This document shows positions 52,639-60,518 of a DNA stretch of 64,000 nt, one piece after another; position 1 is the first letter of the stretch; each line of letters starts with the position of its first letter. Origin of the DNA: JAOPZW01 sp963789015 (GTDB lineage: Bacteria; Actinomycetota; Thermoleophilia; Solirubrobacterales; Solirubrobacteraceae). The stretch covers positions 310,001-374,000 of the forward strand of contig CAWBIU010000004.1 of assembly GCA_963789015.1 (NCBI GenBank), written 5' to 3'. The notes under the pieces were generated by a model, which worked only from the letters and a program-made list of their open reading frames with translations, did no database searches and was not told where the DNA came from. Both the position numbers and the translations under genes were made by a program.

Positions 52639-52641
52639 TTT

Positions 52642-52670
52642 TTGACAAGTGAGTAGCGACTTGGCATGAC
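52642..52670 (+). promoter_or_regulatory. Promoter candidate for excisionase-integrase operon
   Basis: Perfect -35 TTGACA (52642-52647), 17-base spacer, weak -10 CATGAC (52665-52670), located 52 bp before the excisionase ATG. Confidence 0.45.
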
Positions 52671-52721
52671 TGCGTGGCCGCGCCTTGCGGGGATGTGGCA
52701 ACAGGTGCGAGGATTTAAGAC

Positions 52722-52943
52722 ATGGCCTCCATGTCGACGTCCTCGCCCGTCACGCCGAACCCGTTGATGACGCCCGGTGAGGCCGCGGCGCTCATGGGGG
52801 TCACGGCGCAAACCCTCCGGAACTGGGAGCGGCGAGGGCACCTGCCCGCCGTCAGAATTGGTCGGCGCTACGTGAGGCATCGCCTCGCGGATCTTGAAGC
52901 GCTGATGGCAATCGACTCAAAGCTGCTCAACGGCGACGGCTGA
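52722..52943 (+). CDS. Excisionase-like HTH protein (MerR/Xis type)
   Basis: 73-residue DNA-binding protein with a single winged HTH: MTPGEAAALMGVTAQTLRNW, RRGHLPAVRIGRRYVRHRLA. This is the helix-turn-helix excisionase pattern. It ends 9 bp before the integrase GTG, so the two form an xis-int operon. Likely a recombination directionality factor bending DNA at the att sites. Confidence 0.8.
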   Translation: MASMSTSSPVTPNPLMTPGEAAALMGVTAQTLRNWERRGHLPAVRIGRRYVRHRLADLEALMAIDSKLLNGDG

Positions 52944-52952
52944 CTACCGACC

Positions 52953-53910
52953 GTGAGGTTCGCCCAGGCCATCGACGCGTTCGTGCTGGACATGCGCTCG
53001 CAGGGGCGATTCACGTCCGACGCAAGCGAGCGCTCCGACCGCTCGATTCTCGCCCGTCACAGCGAAGACGTCCTGAACCGCGACCCGCGCTACATCGGCC
53101 GCGAGGACGTCAAGCGCACGCTGCGGCGCTGGAGCAATCCCAACAGCCAAAGCAACGCCCGCTCCATCCTCGTCAGCTTCCACGACTGGGCGATGGAGGA
53201 GGGCTACCGCAAGGACAACCCCGCACGTCAGACACGCCGGCCCAAGCGTCGCCCCACGGACGTGTACCGCCTCACCCGTGACGAGGCTCGCGCCATGCTC
53301 GACGCGTCACTGGGGGACGCCCGGGAGCGCCGGGCTGTGCATCTCGGTATCTGCGCCGGGCTCCGCAACGCCGAGCTCCGCGGGCTGCAGGGACGCCACT
53401 TCCGGCGCGACCGGTTCGTGTGGGTCAGCGCCGATATCGCGAAGGGTGGACGTGAACGGTGGATGCCGGCGTTCACGGACCTCGAACCGGTGGTCGCCGA
53501 GATTCGCGGGCATGTCCCCGACGACTGCTCTGTGCTGCCCGCTCAGCGCTTCCGTGACGTGCCGTACAACCGTCAGCGGATGGACCTCGCTAAACGCCCG
53601 TCATCGAGCCAGGCGCTGCGGACCTTGGTCATGGGCGTCGCGAAGCGTGCCGGTATCAGCGCGCACATCCACCCGCATCTCCTCAGGCACGCGTTCGGCG
53701 ACCACGTCGCGAGATACGCGGGGATGCGGAACGCGCAGTTCCTGCTCGGTCACTCGACCGTGGGGACCACCGAAGACCTACGTAGGACGACCCTCGCTAG
53801 ACGAACTCGCCGCTGCCGTAGTCGGGTTCTCATTCCGTACACCTGTTCTACCCCTCGCCGAATCGCTCGCTTTGCCCGAAGAGGCGACGACCGGAATCGA
53901 ACCGGTGTAA
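52953..53910 (+). pseudogene. Tyrosine-recombinase integrase, one frameshift, 3' end across attR
   Basis: Integrase of the XerC/phage family, about 318 residues. SAM-like N-domain to residue 100. Catalytic residues: Arg138 (AGLRNAEL), Lys164 (IAKGGRER), His242 and Arg245 (HPHLLRH), His267 (LLGHST). Near 53776 one extra base shifts the frame immediately before the nucleophile; the +1 frame reads TYVGRPSLDELAAAVVGFSF, giving Tyr at about residue 277. It then runs ALPEEATTGIEPV and stops at TAA 53908-53910, the last ten codons lying in the tRNA-Cys attachment core. In the present frame the Tyr is lost. GTG 52953 start. Confidence 0.85.
53880..53907. repeat. attR core of island B (in intact tRNA-Cys)
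   Basis: 28 bp identical to 43822-43849. It encodes the final EEATTGIEPV codons of the integrase on the plus strand and the T-arm/acceptor of tRNA-Cys on the minus strand. Confidence 0.85.
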
Positions 53911-53952
53911 ACGGCTTTGCAGGCCGCTGCGTAACCACTCCGCCACGTCGCC
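53882..53952 (-). tRNA. tRNA-Cys(GCA)
   Basis: 71 nt. Acceptor GGCGACG/CGTCGCC with U discriminator, anticodon loop reading CTGCAAA within GGC...GCC stem, T-loop TTCGATT. Anticodon GCA. Anchor of island B. Confidence 0.95.
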
Positions 53953-53960
53953 GTGCGTCG

Positions 53961-54218
53961 ATGAGGGTACCGGTAGCCTCGTCGACCTTGCGTGCGCTCG
54001 CCGCCACCGTGTGCATCGCCGTCACCGTCGCCGCCGTCCTGGTCGCGATCGTCGCCTGGCAGGCGATGGACACCCTCGACCGCGCCAATCGCGCGGTCGA
54101 CGACGTCTCGGCCGCGGCACGCCGTGTGGACACGCGCACGCGCGATCTGCAGCCCACCGTCCGCGAGTTGCGCGACGCCGCGCGGGCGCTCAGCGAGGCC
54201 CGCGGCACGGTCCCCTGA
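53961..54218 (+). CDS. Small membrane-anchored coiled-coil protein
   Basis: 85 residues. One membrane span (LRALAATVCIAVTVAAVLVA) followed by a heptad-rich helix (MDTLDRANRAVDDVSAAARR, LQPTVRELRDAARALSEARG). The only gene between the tRNA-Cys and tRNA-Val islands. ATG 53961. The uncorrected integrase frame runs into it, but that is an artefact of the frameshift. Confidence 0.6.
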   Translation: MRVPVASSTLRALAATVCIAVTVAAVLVAIVAWQAMDTLDRANRAVDDVSAAARRVDTRTRDLQPTVRELRDAARALSEARGTVP

Positions 54219-54252
54219 CGCCCCGCGTCGCTGGTACCCTGTTCGCCTCCCA

Positions 54253-54325
54253 GGGCGATTAGCTCAGCTGGGAGAGCGCCGCCTCGACAAGGCGGAGGTC
54301 ACTGGTTCGAGCCCAGTATCGCCCA
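54253..54325 (+). tRNA. tRNA-Val(GAC) with unusual C33
   Basis: 73 nt. Acceptor GGGCGAT/ATCGCCC with A discriminator; D-stem GCTC/GAGC; anticodon stem CCGCC/GGCGG with loop TCGACAA, anticodon GAC; T-arm ACTGG/CCAGT, loop TTCGAGC. Position 33 is C rather than the near-universal U. Anchor of island C. Confidence 0.92.
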
Positions 54326-54331
54326 TCAAAA
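54284..54331. repeat. tRNA-Val 3' half, copy in intact gene
   Basis: 48 bp identical to 57281-57328, starting in the anticodon loop (TCGACAAGG) and running past the tRNA 3' end to CATCAAAA. Confidence 0.9.
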
Positions 54332-54356
54332 AAAGCCCCGCTAAACGGGGCTTTTT
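54330..54356 (+). terminator. Terminator after tRNA-Val
   Basis: AAAAAGCCCCG, loop CTAAA, CGGGGCTTTTT. Strong rho-independent hairpin. It differs from the one at the other end of island C. Confidence 0.85.
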
Positions 54357-54682
54357 CTTTGGGCGAGGCCGGGGAGGGGTTTGGGCCGTGTCCTCCTGGT
54401 GTCCTCGGCACGGGGTCTGGAACCCGCGGTCCTTGGTGCGGGATCACGCGGGGCTTCCGCTCCGCGCCGACAAATCGGCAGGGCTGCGAAGCCGCGGCCA
54501 GGAGTGCCCCTATCAGGCGATAGCGAGAGCTGGCCATCGGGTCCCCGCGCGCCTGTCTCGTACCAGACAAGGCGGCAGGCTTGCTGCGACCGGTGACGTA
54601 TTCATAGGCTGATGCCGTATTCCGGTCTGGTGGCCTGGGAATCGGTCTGGTGCCATCGCCGGAGAAAGGGGGCCGAGCGGGC

Positions 54683-55417
54683 ATGAGTCTGGACCAGAAG
54701 AGAGCGCGTGTCTTTGGCGTGCTCTACCTCATCACGTACGTCACGTCGATCCCGGCGCTGGCGCTCTACCAGCCTGTCCTCGACCATCCCGTCGCCTACA
54801 TCGCAGGCGCTGGGCATGACACGCAGATCTTGTTCGCAGCCCTGCTGGAGCTGCTGCTGATCATCGCGAACATCGGCACCGCGGTCGTCATCTTCCCGAT
54901 CGTCCGACGACAGAACGAGGAGCTGGCGCTCGGCTACGTGACCGCACGAGTGATCGAATGCACGTTCATCCTCGTAGGCATCCTCTCGGTGCTCGGCATC
55001 ATCACGCTGCGGAACCAGGTCGCCGGTGCGGCCGAGGGCACGGTCGCCTACACCCTCGCGGGGATCAAGGACTGGACGTTCCTCCTCGGCCCCGGCTGGG
55101 TCGTCGGTTGGGGGAACGGGCTGATCCTCGGCTACCTGATGTACCGCTCACAGCTGGTCCCGCGAGGGGCGTGCTGGCTGGGACTCATCGGCGGGCCGCT
55201 GCTCATTGCGACCGGCACCGCCATCCTCTTCACCGGCAACGACCCGAGCGACGCGCTGCGTTCACTGCAAGGCATCGCGACCATCCCGGAGTTCCTGTGG
55301 GAACTCTTCCTCGGCGTCTACTGCACCTTCAAGGGCTTCAGGCCGTCGTCGCCGATCCTCCGGACCGACACTCGCGAAGACCGCCCAGGGGCAGCGCCCG
55401 GCGTCGCGCCGGCCTAG
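54683..55417 (+). CDS. DUF4386 membrane protein
   Basis: 244-residue protein with about six to seven membrane spans. DUF4386 features: RARVFGVLYLITYVTSIPAL, LLLIIANIGTAVVIFPIVRR, ARVIECTFILVGILSVLGI, WVVGWGNGLILGYLMYRSQL, LGLIGGPLLIATGTAILFT and IPEFLWELFLGVYCTFKGF. ATG 54683 with AAAGGGGG about 12 bases upstream. Function unknown; it is the main cargo gene of island C. Confidence 0.88.
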   Translation: MSLDQKRARVFGVLYLITYVTSIPALALYQPVLDHPVAYIAGAGHDTQILFAALLELLLIIANIGTAVVIFPIVRRQNEELALGYVTARVIECTFILVGILSVLGIITLRNQVAGAAEGTVAYTLAGIKDWTFLLGPGWVVGWGNGLILGYLMYRSQLVPRGACWLGLIGGPLLIATGTAILFTGNDPSDALRSLQGIATIPEFLWELFLGVYCTFKGFRPSSPILRTDTREDRPGAAPGVAPA

Positions 55418-55722
55418 AGACGGCAAGCTGCCGCTCCGGACGACGACCAGCAGCGCGCTGGGCAAGACTGCGAGTGTTCCTTCGAGGCTTGCTGTTTCGA
55501 TCGGTGGTCGGTGTCGTCCGACGCCGAGGAGAAGGTCCCGACCGGGCGGCGAGCTGACTCTCTTTGAGGCTGTCGGCCGGAGTGGCCTGACTTCCTTTTG
55601 TTGTGTCGCTCGTCGCCGGTCGGGGATGGTCGGCGTGACTTGATAGGAGCGTGGCAGCGCCCCAAGCAAGCCGTGTCCGCCGGGCGTCCAGCATCCGCAT
55701 TGGAAAGGACGTGGACGAGGTC
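55418..55722 (+). other. Non-coding leader of IS110 element
   Basis: About 300 bp without a gene directly upstream of an IS110-family transposase. In the IS110 group the bridge RNA is encoded in the left-end non-coding segment, so this is where it should lie. The short motif TTGATAGGAGC at 55640-55650 resembles TTGACATAGGAGC at 56768-56780 just after the transposase and may mark the element boundaries. Structure was not computed. Confidence 0.45.
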
Positions 55723-56776
55723 ATGATCGTGCTCGGGGCGGACGCCCACAAGCGCTCGCACACGGTCGCGGCGATCAACGCGGCGAGCGGTCAGCTGCTC
55801 GGCGACAAGACGGTCGCGGTCGGTGCCCGCGGGTTCGCGGCGCTGGTGATCTGGGCGCGCGCCCTCGAAGGCGAGCGGGTGTGGGCGCTGGAGGACTGTC
55901 GGCATGTTTCGGGCGCGCTGGAGCGGTTCTTGATCGCTCGTGGTGAGCGTGTCGTTCGCGTCTCGACGCGGTTGATGGCCGGGACGCGGCGCTCGAGCCG
56001 CGAGCGCGGCAAGAGCGATCAGATCGATGCGGTCTCTGTCGCGCGCGCGGCGCTTGCGGCCGGGAATCGAGACGCTGCCGACGGCGACGTTGGCGGGCCC
56101 GGAGCTCGATATCCGGCTGCTCGTCGACCATCGCGAGCGCCTGGTTCGCACGCGCGTCGCGCTCAATAGCACGCTGCAGTGGAATCTTCACGATCTCTGG
56201 CCGGAGCTCACGCTCCCCGGTGGCGCGTTGTTCTCGAAGAAATGGACGACGAAGATCGCCCGGCGTCTCGCGCGCGCTGAGCAGACGATGCGCGTTCGGA
56301 TCGCCCGCGACGAGCTGCGCCGCCTGCGCGAGCTGACCGTCGCCGTCGACGCGCTCGAGGCCGAGATCGCCGACCTCGTCGCCCAGGTCGCGCCGCACCT
56401 GCTCATCGAGCCCGGGTTCGGGCCCCTGACCGCGGCCAAGCTCATCGGCGAGATCGCCGGCGCCCAGCGCTTCAGCAACGAGGCCAAGCTCGCCCGCGCG
56501 GCCGGCGTGGCACCGATCCCGGTCAGCTCCGGCAAGACCAACCGCCATCGCCTCGATCGCGGCGGCAACCGCCAGATCAACGCGGCGCTGCACCGCGTCG
56601 CCGTCACCCGCGCGCGATGCCACCCCGAGACACAGACCTATCTCGACCGCAAACGCCAAGAAGGCAAGAGCACCCGCGAGGCCATCCGCTGCCTCAAGCG
56701 CCACCTCACCCGCCGCATCTGGCACCTGCTCCAGCCGTCCAGCCCGTCAGAGAACTCTCTCAATCTCTTGACATAG
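55723..56776 (+). pseudogene. IS110-family transposase (DEDD), one frameshift
   Basis: Transposase of about 350 residues. RuvC-like DEDD N-domain: VLGADAHKRSHTVAAINAAS, WALEDCRHVSG, and KSDQIDAVSVARAALA. Near 56060 the frame shifts +1 and continues GIETLPTATLAGPELDIRLL, VDHRERLVRTRVALNSTLQW. The C-terminal transposase_20 domain has EPGFGPLTAAKLIGEIAGAQ, AAGVAPIPVSSGKTNRHRLD and RGGNRQINAALHRVAV, with the catalytic Ser in the PIPVSSG region. ATG 55723 or GTG 55711 starts. 1054-bp span is one over a multiple of three. Confidence 0.85.
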
Positions 56777-56879
56777 GAGCAGCAAACGCAGCACTGCCCG
56801 CGACCGTCAGCCTGGGCTGAGGCTAGTTGGCTCGCCTGGTCCGACGGGCCTCCAGGTCCGCGGGGGGTTGCTCGTCTAC

Positions 56880-57105
56880 AGGGCGCGGGGCGGCCGTGGA
56901 GCGACCCGCGCAGCACCCTGCGGCTGATTCTCGCCGCGTCGGCGCGAGCAGACGTCGCCTGGGCGGAAGCGTGGCGGGTGGCGCTGGTCGTGGCGCTGGC
57001 CTTCACGGACGAGGAGCGGGCACGCGCGGTGCCCGCCAGCTCGCCGCGGAGCGTGAGACGTGGGCCGCGGCATACATGCGGGCCAAGACTCCCGTCGCGG
57101 CGTAG
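56880..57105 (+). pseudogene. Decayed small ORF
   Basis: Fragments in two frames: WSDPRSTLRLILAASARADV, AWAEAWRVALVVALAFTDEE, then near 57030 RQLAAERETWAAAYMRAKTP. Together about 70 residues of a helical protein. No family recognised. The rest of 56777-57280 shows nothing. Confidence 0.35.
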
Positions 57106-57280
57106 CGCGGGCCGTGTGACTGCCGCCTTGCGGCGGACAGCGTCCGCCAGATGTCCGCGCGGCGGCGGATCAGGACTGTACTTCGGGGACACGGACGGGC
57201 AGCGGCGGGCAGGCTGGAAGTTCCCTGTTTGCAGGTGATCCGCGGGGTTTGCAGGGTGTTTGGTTGAGGGCGGGGGCGCG

Positions 57281-57328
57281 TCGACAAGGCGGAGGTCACT
57301 GGTTCGAGCCCAGTATCGCCCATCAAAA
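57281..57328. repeat. tRNA-Val 3' half, displaced copy
   Basis: 48 bp identical to 54284-54331. No 5' half of a tRNA precedes it. Confidence 0.9.
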
Positions 57329-57350
57329 GGTCCGCATTTGCGGCCCTTTT
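57325..57350 (+). terminator. Terminator after displaced tRNA-Val half
   Basis: AAAAGG-T-CCGC, loop ATTT, GCGG-C-CCTTTT. Probably the original chromosomal terminator of tRNA-Val. Confidence 0.65.
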
Positions 57351-57420
57351 GTGGTCATGGTGCGAATGCGCCGTTGGTGCGAAGCTCTTGCATGAGGGAT
57401 CGCGACCCGCAGATCACGGT

Positions 57421-57969
57421 GTGACTCCCTCGGACGACGGAGCTGCGCCGGCGTGGCTGGCGGTGCGCGACGAGGTCGCCCGCGCACTCTCCGCGGTCTC
57501 CAGCGAGCAGATGCGCGCCGCCGCGGCGCTGTTCGCCGACCGCGGCCGCCGCTGGTTCTGCTCCGGCCAGGGCCGCTCGGGGCTGGTCGCGCAGATGGCC
57601 GCGATGCGCATGATGCACGCCGGCTTCGAGGCGCACGCCGTTGGCGGCGCCACCGCGCCCGCGATCGGCCAGGGCGATGGTCTGGTGATCATCTCGGGCT
57701 CCGGCGAGACGCCGGCCACGCTCCACATCGCCCGGCTGGCTCACGGCTTCGGGGCGCACCTGCTCGCCGTCACCACCCGCGCTGACAGCACGCTCGCGGG
57801 CATCGCGGAGGCAGTGATCGAGGTGCCGACGGACGGGACCCAGCAGTTCGGCGGCTCGCTGTTCGAGCAGAGCGCGCTCCTGCTGCTCGACGCGCTGGTC
57901 CTCGACCTCACCGCCGGTGACCCCCAGGCCCACGAGGCGATGCGCGCCCGACACGCCAACCTCGAATAG
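57421..57969 (+). CDS. hxlB: SIS-domain 6-phospho-3-hexuloisomerase
   Basis: 182-residue sugar-phosphate isomerase of the PHI/HxlB type. The SIS core is RRWFCSGQGRSGLVAQMAAM, MHAGFEAHAVGGATAPAIGQ, GLVIISGSGETPATLHIARL and STLAGIAEAVIEVPT, then QFGGSLFEQSALLLLDALVL. It interconverts arabino-3-hexulose 6-phosphate and fructose 6-phosphate; the partner synthase HxlA is not in the window. GTG 57421 is the first start outside the island-C repeat. Its upstream region now begins with the island boundary. Confidence 0.82.
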   Translation: MTPSDDGAAPAWLAVRDEVARALSAVSSEQMRAAAALFADRGRRWFCSGQGRSGLVAQMAAMRMMHAGFEAHAVGGATAPAIGQGDGLVIISGSGETPATLHIARLAHGFGAHLLAVTTRADSTLAGIAEAVIEVPTDGTQQFGGSLFEQSALLLLDALVLDLTAGDPQAHEAMRARHANLE

Positions 57970-58117
57970 GGCCGCGACGACAGCGGGCGCGATTCCCCGC
58001 CACCATCGTCACTCGTTCGAGCCCATCATCGCCCGCCCCGGAACCCCGCCGCTCGTGGGTTTCGTCCCCTTCGGAAGGCGCTTTCGCGAGCCGTGGGGAT
58101 GGGGTTAGGGTCGCGGC

Positions 58118-60469
58118 GTGTCGGCCCAGCGTCTGATCTTGCTCGGCGCGGACGAGGGGCGCCGGAGGAATCGGCGGACCATCGACGCGGTGGCCGTGGT
58201 CGGCGCGGCGCTCGTCATGGGCTTCGCGGCGCTGCTCGCGACCTCCGACCCGCAGACCGATGCGGAGGTCGGCGAGGCGCTCATCACCGTGCTGGGGTGG
58301 GCGCCGGCGCTCTGGCGGGCGGCCTTCGTGGCGGCGCTTCTCCTCGTCCTGGCGATCGCCACCGAGGCGCTGTTGCAGCGGCGCGCGACGCTCGCCCGCG
58401 ATCTGCTGGCGGCCGCGTTCCTCGTCGCCGCGGCCGGCGCACTCCTGCGCCGCCTCGTCGAGAACGCCTGGCTCGCGGAGGAGCCGGGCATCTGGGCGCC
58501 GCTGGGGTTTCCCGACGTGCGCGTCGCGTGCCTGGCGGCGCTGCTCGCCGTCGCCGCGCCGGAGGTCGTCCGGCCGGCCCGGGTCCTCGCCGCGTGGCTC
58601 GTCGGGCTCTCCGCTGCCGGGCTCGTCGCGCTCGATGCCGCCATGCCGTCGGACGCCCTTGGCGGGCTGGCGCTCGGCCTCGGCGCCGGCGCACTCGTGC
58701 GGCTGGTGTTCGGCACGGCGGCCGGCGTGCCGCCCGCCGCGCAGATCCGCGACGCCCTCGCCGCGCTGGGCGTCGAGGTGCGCGACATCGCGGCCTCGGC
58801 GCGGCAGCGCGTCGGCGCGGCCGAGTACGTCGGACACGACCGCGATGGCCGGCCGCTGAAGGCGCGCGTCCTCGGACGGGACGCGCAGGACACGCAGAAG
58901 CTGGCGCATCGCTGGCGCCAGCTCGTCTACCGCGACCCGCCGAGAAGCGTGTCGGTCGGCCGGCTCGAGCAGGTGGAGCACGAGGCGGTGGCGACCCTGC
59001 TGGCCGCGCAGGCGGATGTCCGCGTGCCCGAGGTGGTCACCGCTGCTCTCGGGCCGCACGGGGACGCGCTCATGGTCACACGGCAGCCCGACGTCGCAGC
59101 GCTCGAGGACGCGGCCCCGGGTGAGGTCCGCGACGAGACGCTGCGCGAGCTGTGGGCCCAGGTGCGGCGTCTCCACGCGGCGGGCATCTCGCACGGCCGC
59201 CTCAACGGGAGCAACGTGGCGCTCGTCGACGGCGTGCCCGTCCTGCTCGAGCTCTCCGCCGCCACGCTCGGAGCGCCCGAGTCCGCGCTCGACATCGACG
59301 TCGCCGAGCTGCTCGTGGCGTGCACCGTGCTCGTCGGCCATGACCGGGCGCTGCGCACGGCCGTCGACGGGATCGGCGCCGAGGCGGTGACGGGCGCGAT
59401 GCCGTACCTGCAGCGGGCGGCGCTCACCCCGCACGGGCGCAACCGTGCCCGCGCGCACGAGGTCGAGCTGGATGACCTGCGCGTCGCCGCCGGGCGCGCG
59501 ACCGGCGCAGAGGTGCCCGAGATCGCATCCCTGCGGCGGGTCCGCGTGCAGGATCTCGTGACGGTGGCGCTCGTGCTGGGCGCGGCCTACGTGCTCGCCA
59601 CCCAGCTCGCCGACATCGGGCTCGGCACGTTCGTCGACGAGCTCGGGCGGGCCGATCCGGGATGGCTGGTCGTCGCGCTGCTGCTCGCCCAGCTCCCGTA
59701 CGTCAGCGGGGCGATCTCGGTGCGCGGCGCAGTGCCGACGCCGCTGCCCCTGCTCCCGACGGTGGTCCTTCAGGCCGCGCTGCGGTTCATCAACCTCGCC
59801 GTGCCGAGCTCGGCCGGCCGCATCGCGATGAACGCGCGATTCCTCCAGCGCATGGGGGCATCGACGGCCGAGGCGGTCGCGTCCGGCGCGATCGACGACG
59901 TGTCCGAGAACATCGTCAAGGTCCTGCTCCTCGTCGTCACGGCTCCGTCCGTCGCGTCAGGGCTGGACACGAGCCAGCTCGAGGTCGGGGCGCCGGACAC
60001 GGGCGTCGTCGCCCTCGTCGCCGCCGCGCTCGCCGTCGTCGTGATCGTGGTGCTGGCCGTCCCGGCGCTCCGGGCGAAGGTCCTGCCGCAGATCCGCCGA
60101 GGGCTCGCCACGCTCGTGAGCGTCGCCCGCAACCCGCGCAAGCGGCTCGAGCTGTTCGGCGGCAACCTCCTGTCGTCGCTGCTCTTCGCGCTCGTTCTGA
60201 GCGCGGCGTGCCGTGCCTACGGCGTCGAGCTCTCCCTGGCGGAGCTGATCTTCATCAACACCGCGGCCGGCCTGCTGGCCGGCCTCGTGCCCGTGCCCGG
60301 TGGCATCGGAGCGGCCGAGGGCGCCCTCGCGGCCGGCCTGATCGCGGTCGGCGTCGACGAGTCCACGGCGTTCGCGATCGCCCTCACGAGGCGTCTGTGC
60401 ACGTTCTACCTGCCGCCCATCTGGGGCTATGCGGCGCTCCGGTGGCTGCGACGGCGGGGGTACGTCTAG
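58118..60469 (+). CDS. Kinase-like domain fused to YbhN/MprF-type flippase domain
   Basis: 783-residue membrane protein in three parts. Residues 25-205 hold about five or six hydrophobic segments. Residues 210-430 form an atypical kinase-like domain (AEYVGHDRDGRPLKARVLGR, HEAVATLLAAQADVRVPEVV, RLHAAGISHGRLNGSNVALV, VLLELSAATLG), where the usual HxD and DFG motifs are replaced by SHGRLNGSN and LELSA. Residues 480-783 match the lysyl-PG synthase/flippase fold (AALRFINLAVPSSAGRIAMN, ASGAIDDVSENIVKVLLLVV, VPVPGGIGAAEGALAAGLIA). GTG 58118. Probably a lipid transporter with an inactive kinase-like regulatory domain. Confidence 0.82.
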   Translation: MSAQRLILLGADEGRRRNRRTIDAVAVVGAALVMGFAALLATSDPQTDAEVGEALITVLGWAPALWRAAFVAALLLVLAIATEALLQRRATLARDLLAAAFLVAAAGALLRRLVENAWLAEEPGIWAPLGFPDVRVACLAALLAVAAPEVVRPARVLAAWLVGLSAAGLVALDAAMPSDALGGLALGLGAGALVRLVFGTAAGVPPAAQIRDALAALGVEVRDIAASARQRVGAAEYVGHDRDGRPLKARVLGRDAQDTQKLAHRWRQLVYRDPPRSVSVGRLEQVEHEAVATLLAAQADVRVPEVVTAALGPHGDALMVTRQPDVAALEDAAPGEVRDETLRELWAQVRRLHAAGISHGRLNGSNVALVDGVPVLLELSAATLGAPESALDIDVAELLVACTVLVGHDRALRTAVDGIGAEAVTGAMPYLQRAALTPHGRNRARAHEVELDDLRVAAGRATGAEVPEIASLRRVRVQDLVTVALVLGAAYVLATQLADIGLGTFVDELGRADPGWLVVALLLAQLPYVSGAISVRGAVPTPLPLLPTVVLQAALRFINLAVPSSAGRIAMNARFLQRMGASTAEAVASGAIDDVSENIVKVLLLVVTAPSVASGLDTSQLEVGAPDTGVVALVAAALAVVVIVVLAVPALRAKVLPQIRRGLATLVSVARNPRKRLELFGGNLLSSLLFALVLSAACRAYGVELSLAELIFINTAAGLLAGLVPVPGGIGAAEGALAAGLIAVGVDESTAFAIALTRRLCTFYLPPIWGYAALRWLRRRGYV

Positions 60470-60518
60470 CGGGCGGCCCCGGCCCAGGTGGCACCGTCGC
60501 CCGATTGCCTCACGCCCG

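Larger units (their letters stand above)
43822..53907. mobile_element. Island B: integrated phage-like element at tRNA-Cys
   Basis: A 10-kb element flanked by a perfect 28-bp repeat from the tRNA-Cys 3' end (43822-43849 and 53880-53907). At the right end lie a tyrosine integrase and an excisionase-like HTH protein. Inside are an HK97-type capsid gene, zinc-ribbon proteins, a winged-helix protein, a receiver domain and exported proteins. Size and content (capsid but no terminase, portal or tail seen) recall the M. tuberculosis phiRv1/phiRv2 elements. Several genes are interrupted. Average spacing between genes is wider than in the flanking chromosome. Confidence 0.82.
54284..57328. mobile_element. 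Island C: tRNA-Val-anchored segment carrying IS110 transposase
   Basis: 3.0 kb between the intact tRNA-Val and a 48-bp perfect copy of its 3' half at 57281-57328. Each end has its own terminator directly downstream (54330 and 57325), as expected when integration at a tRNA replaces the 3' end and displaces the original. No integrase is visible. Contents: DUF4386 gene, IS110 transposase and a decayed ORF. Confidence 0.72.

Noticed and set aside
53910..54218. Integrase extended through tRNA-Cys into the 53961 ORF (421 residues)
   Set aside because: Arises only from the uncorrected frameshift at about 53776; conserved integrase sequence continues in the other frame and stops at 53910.
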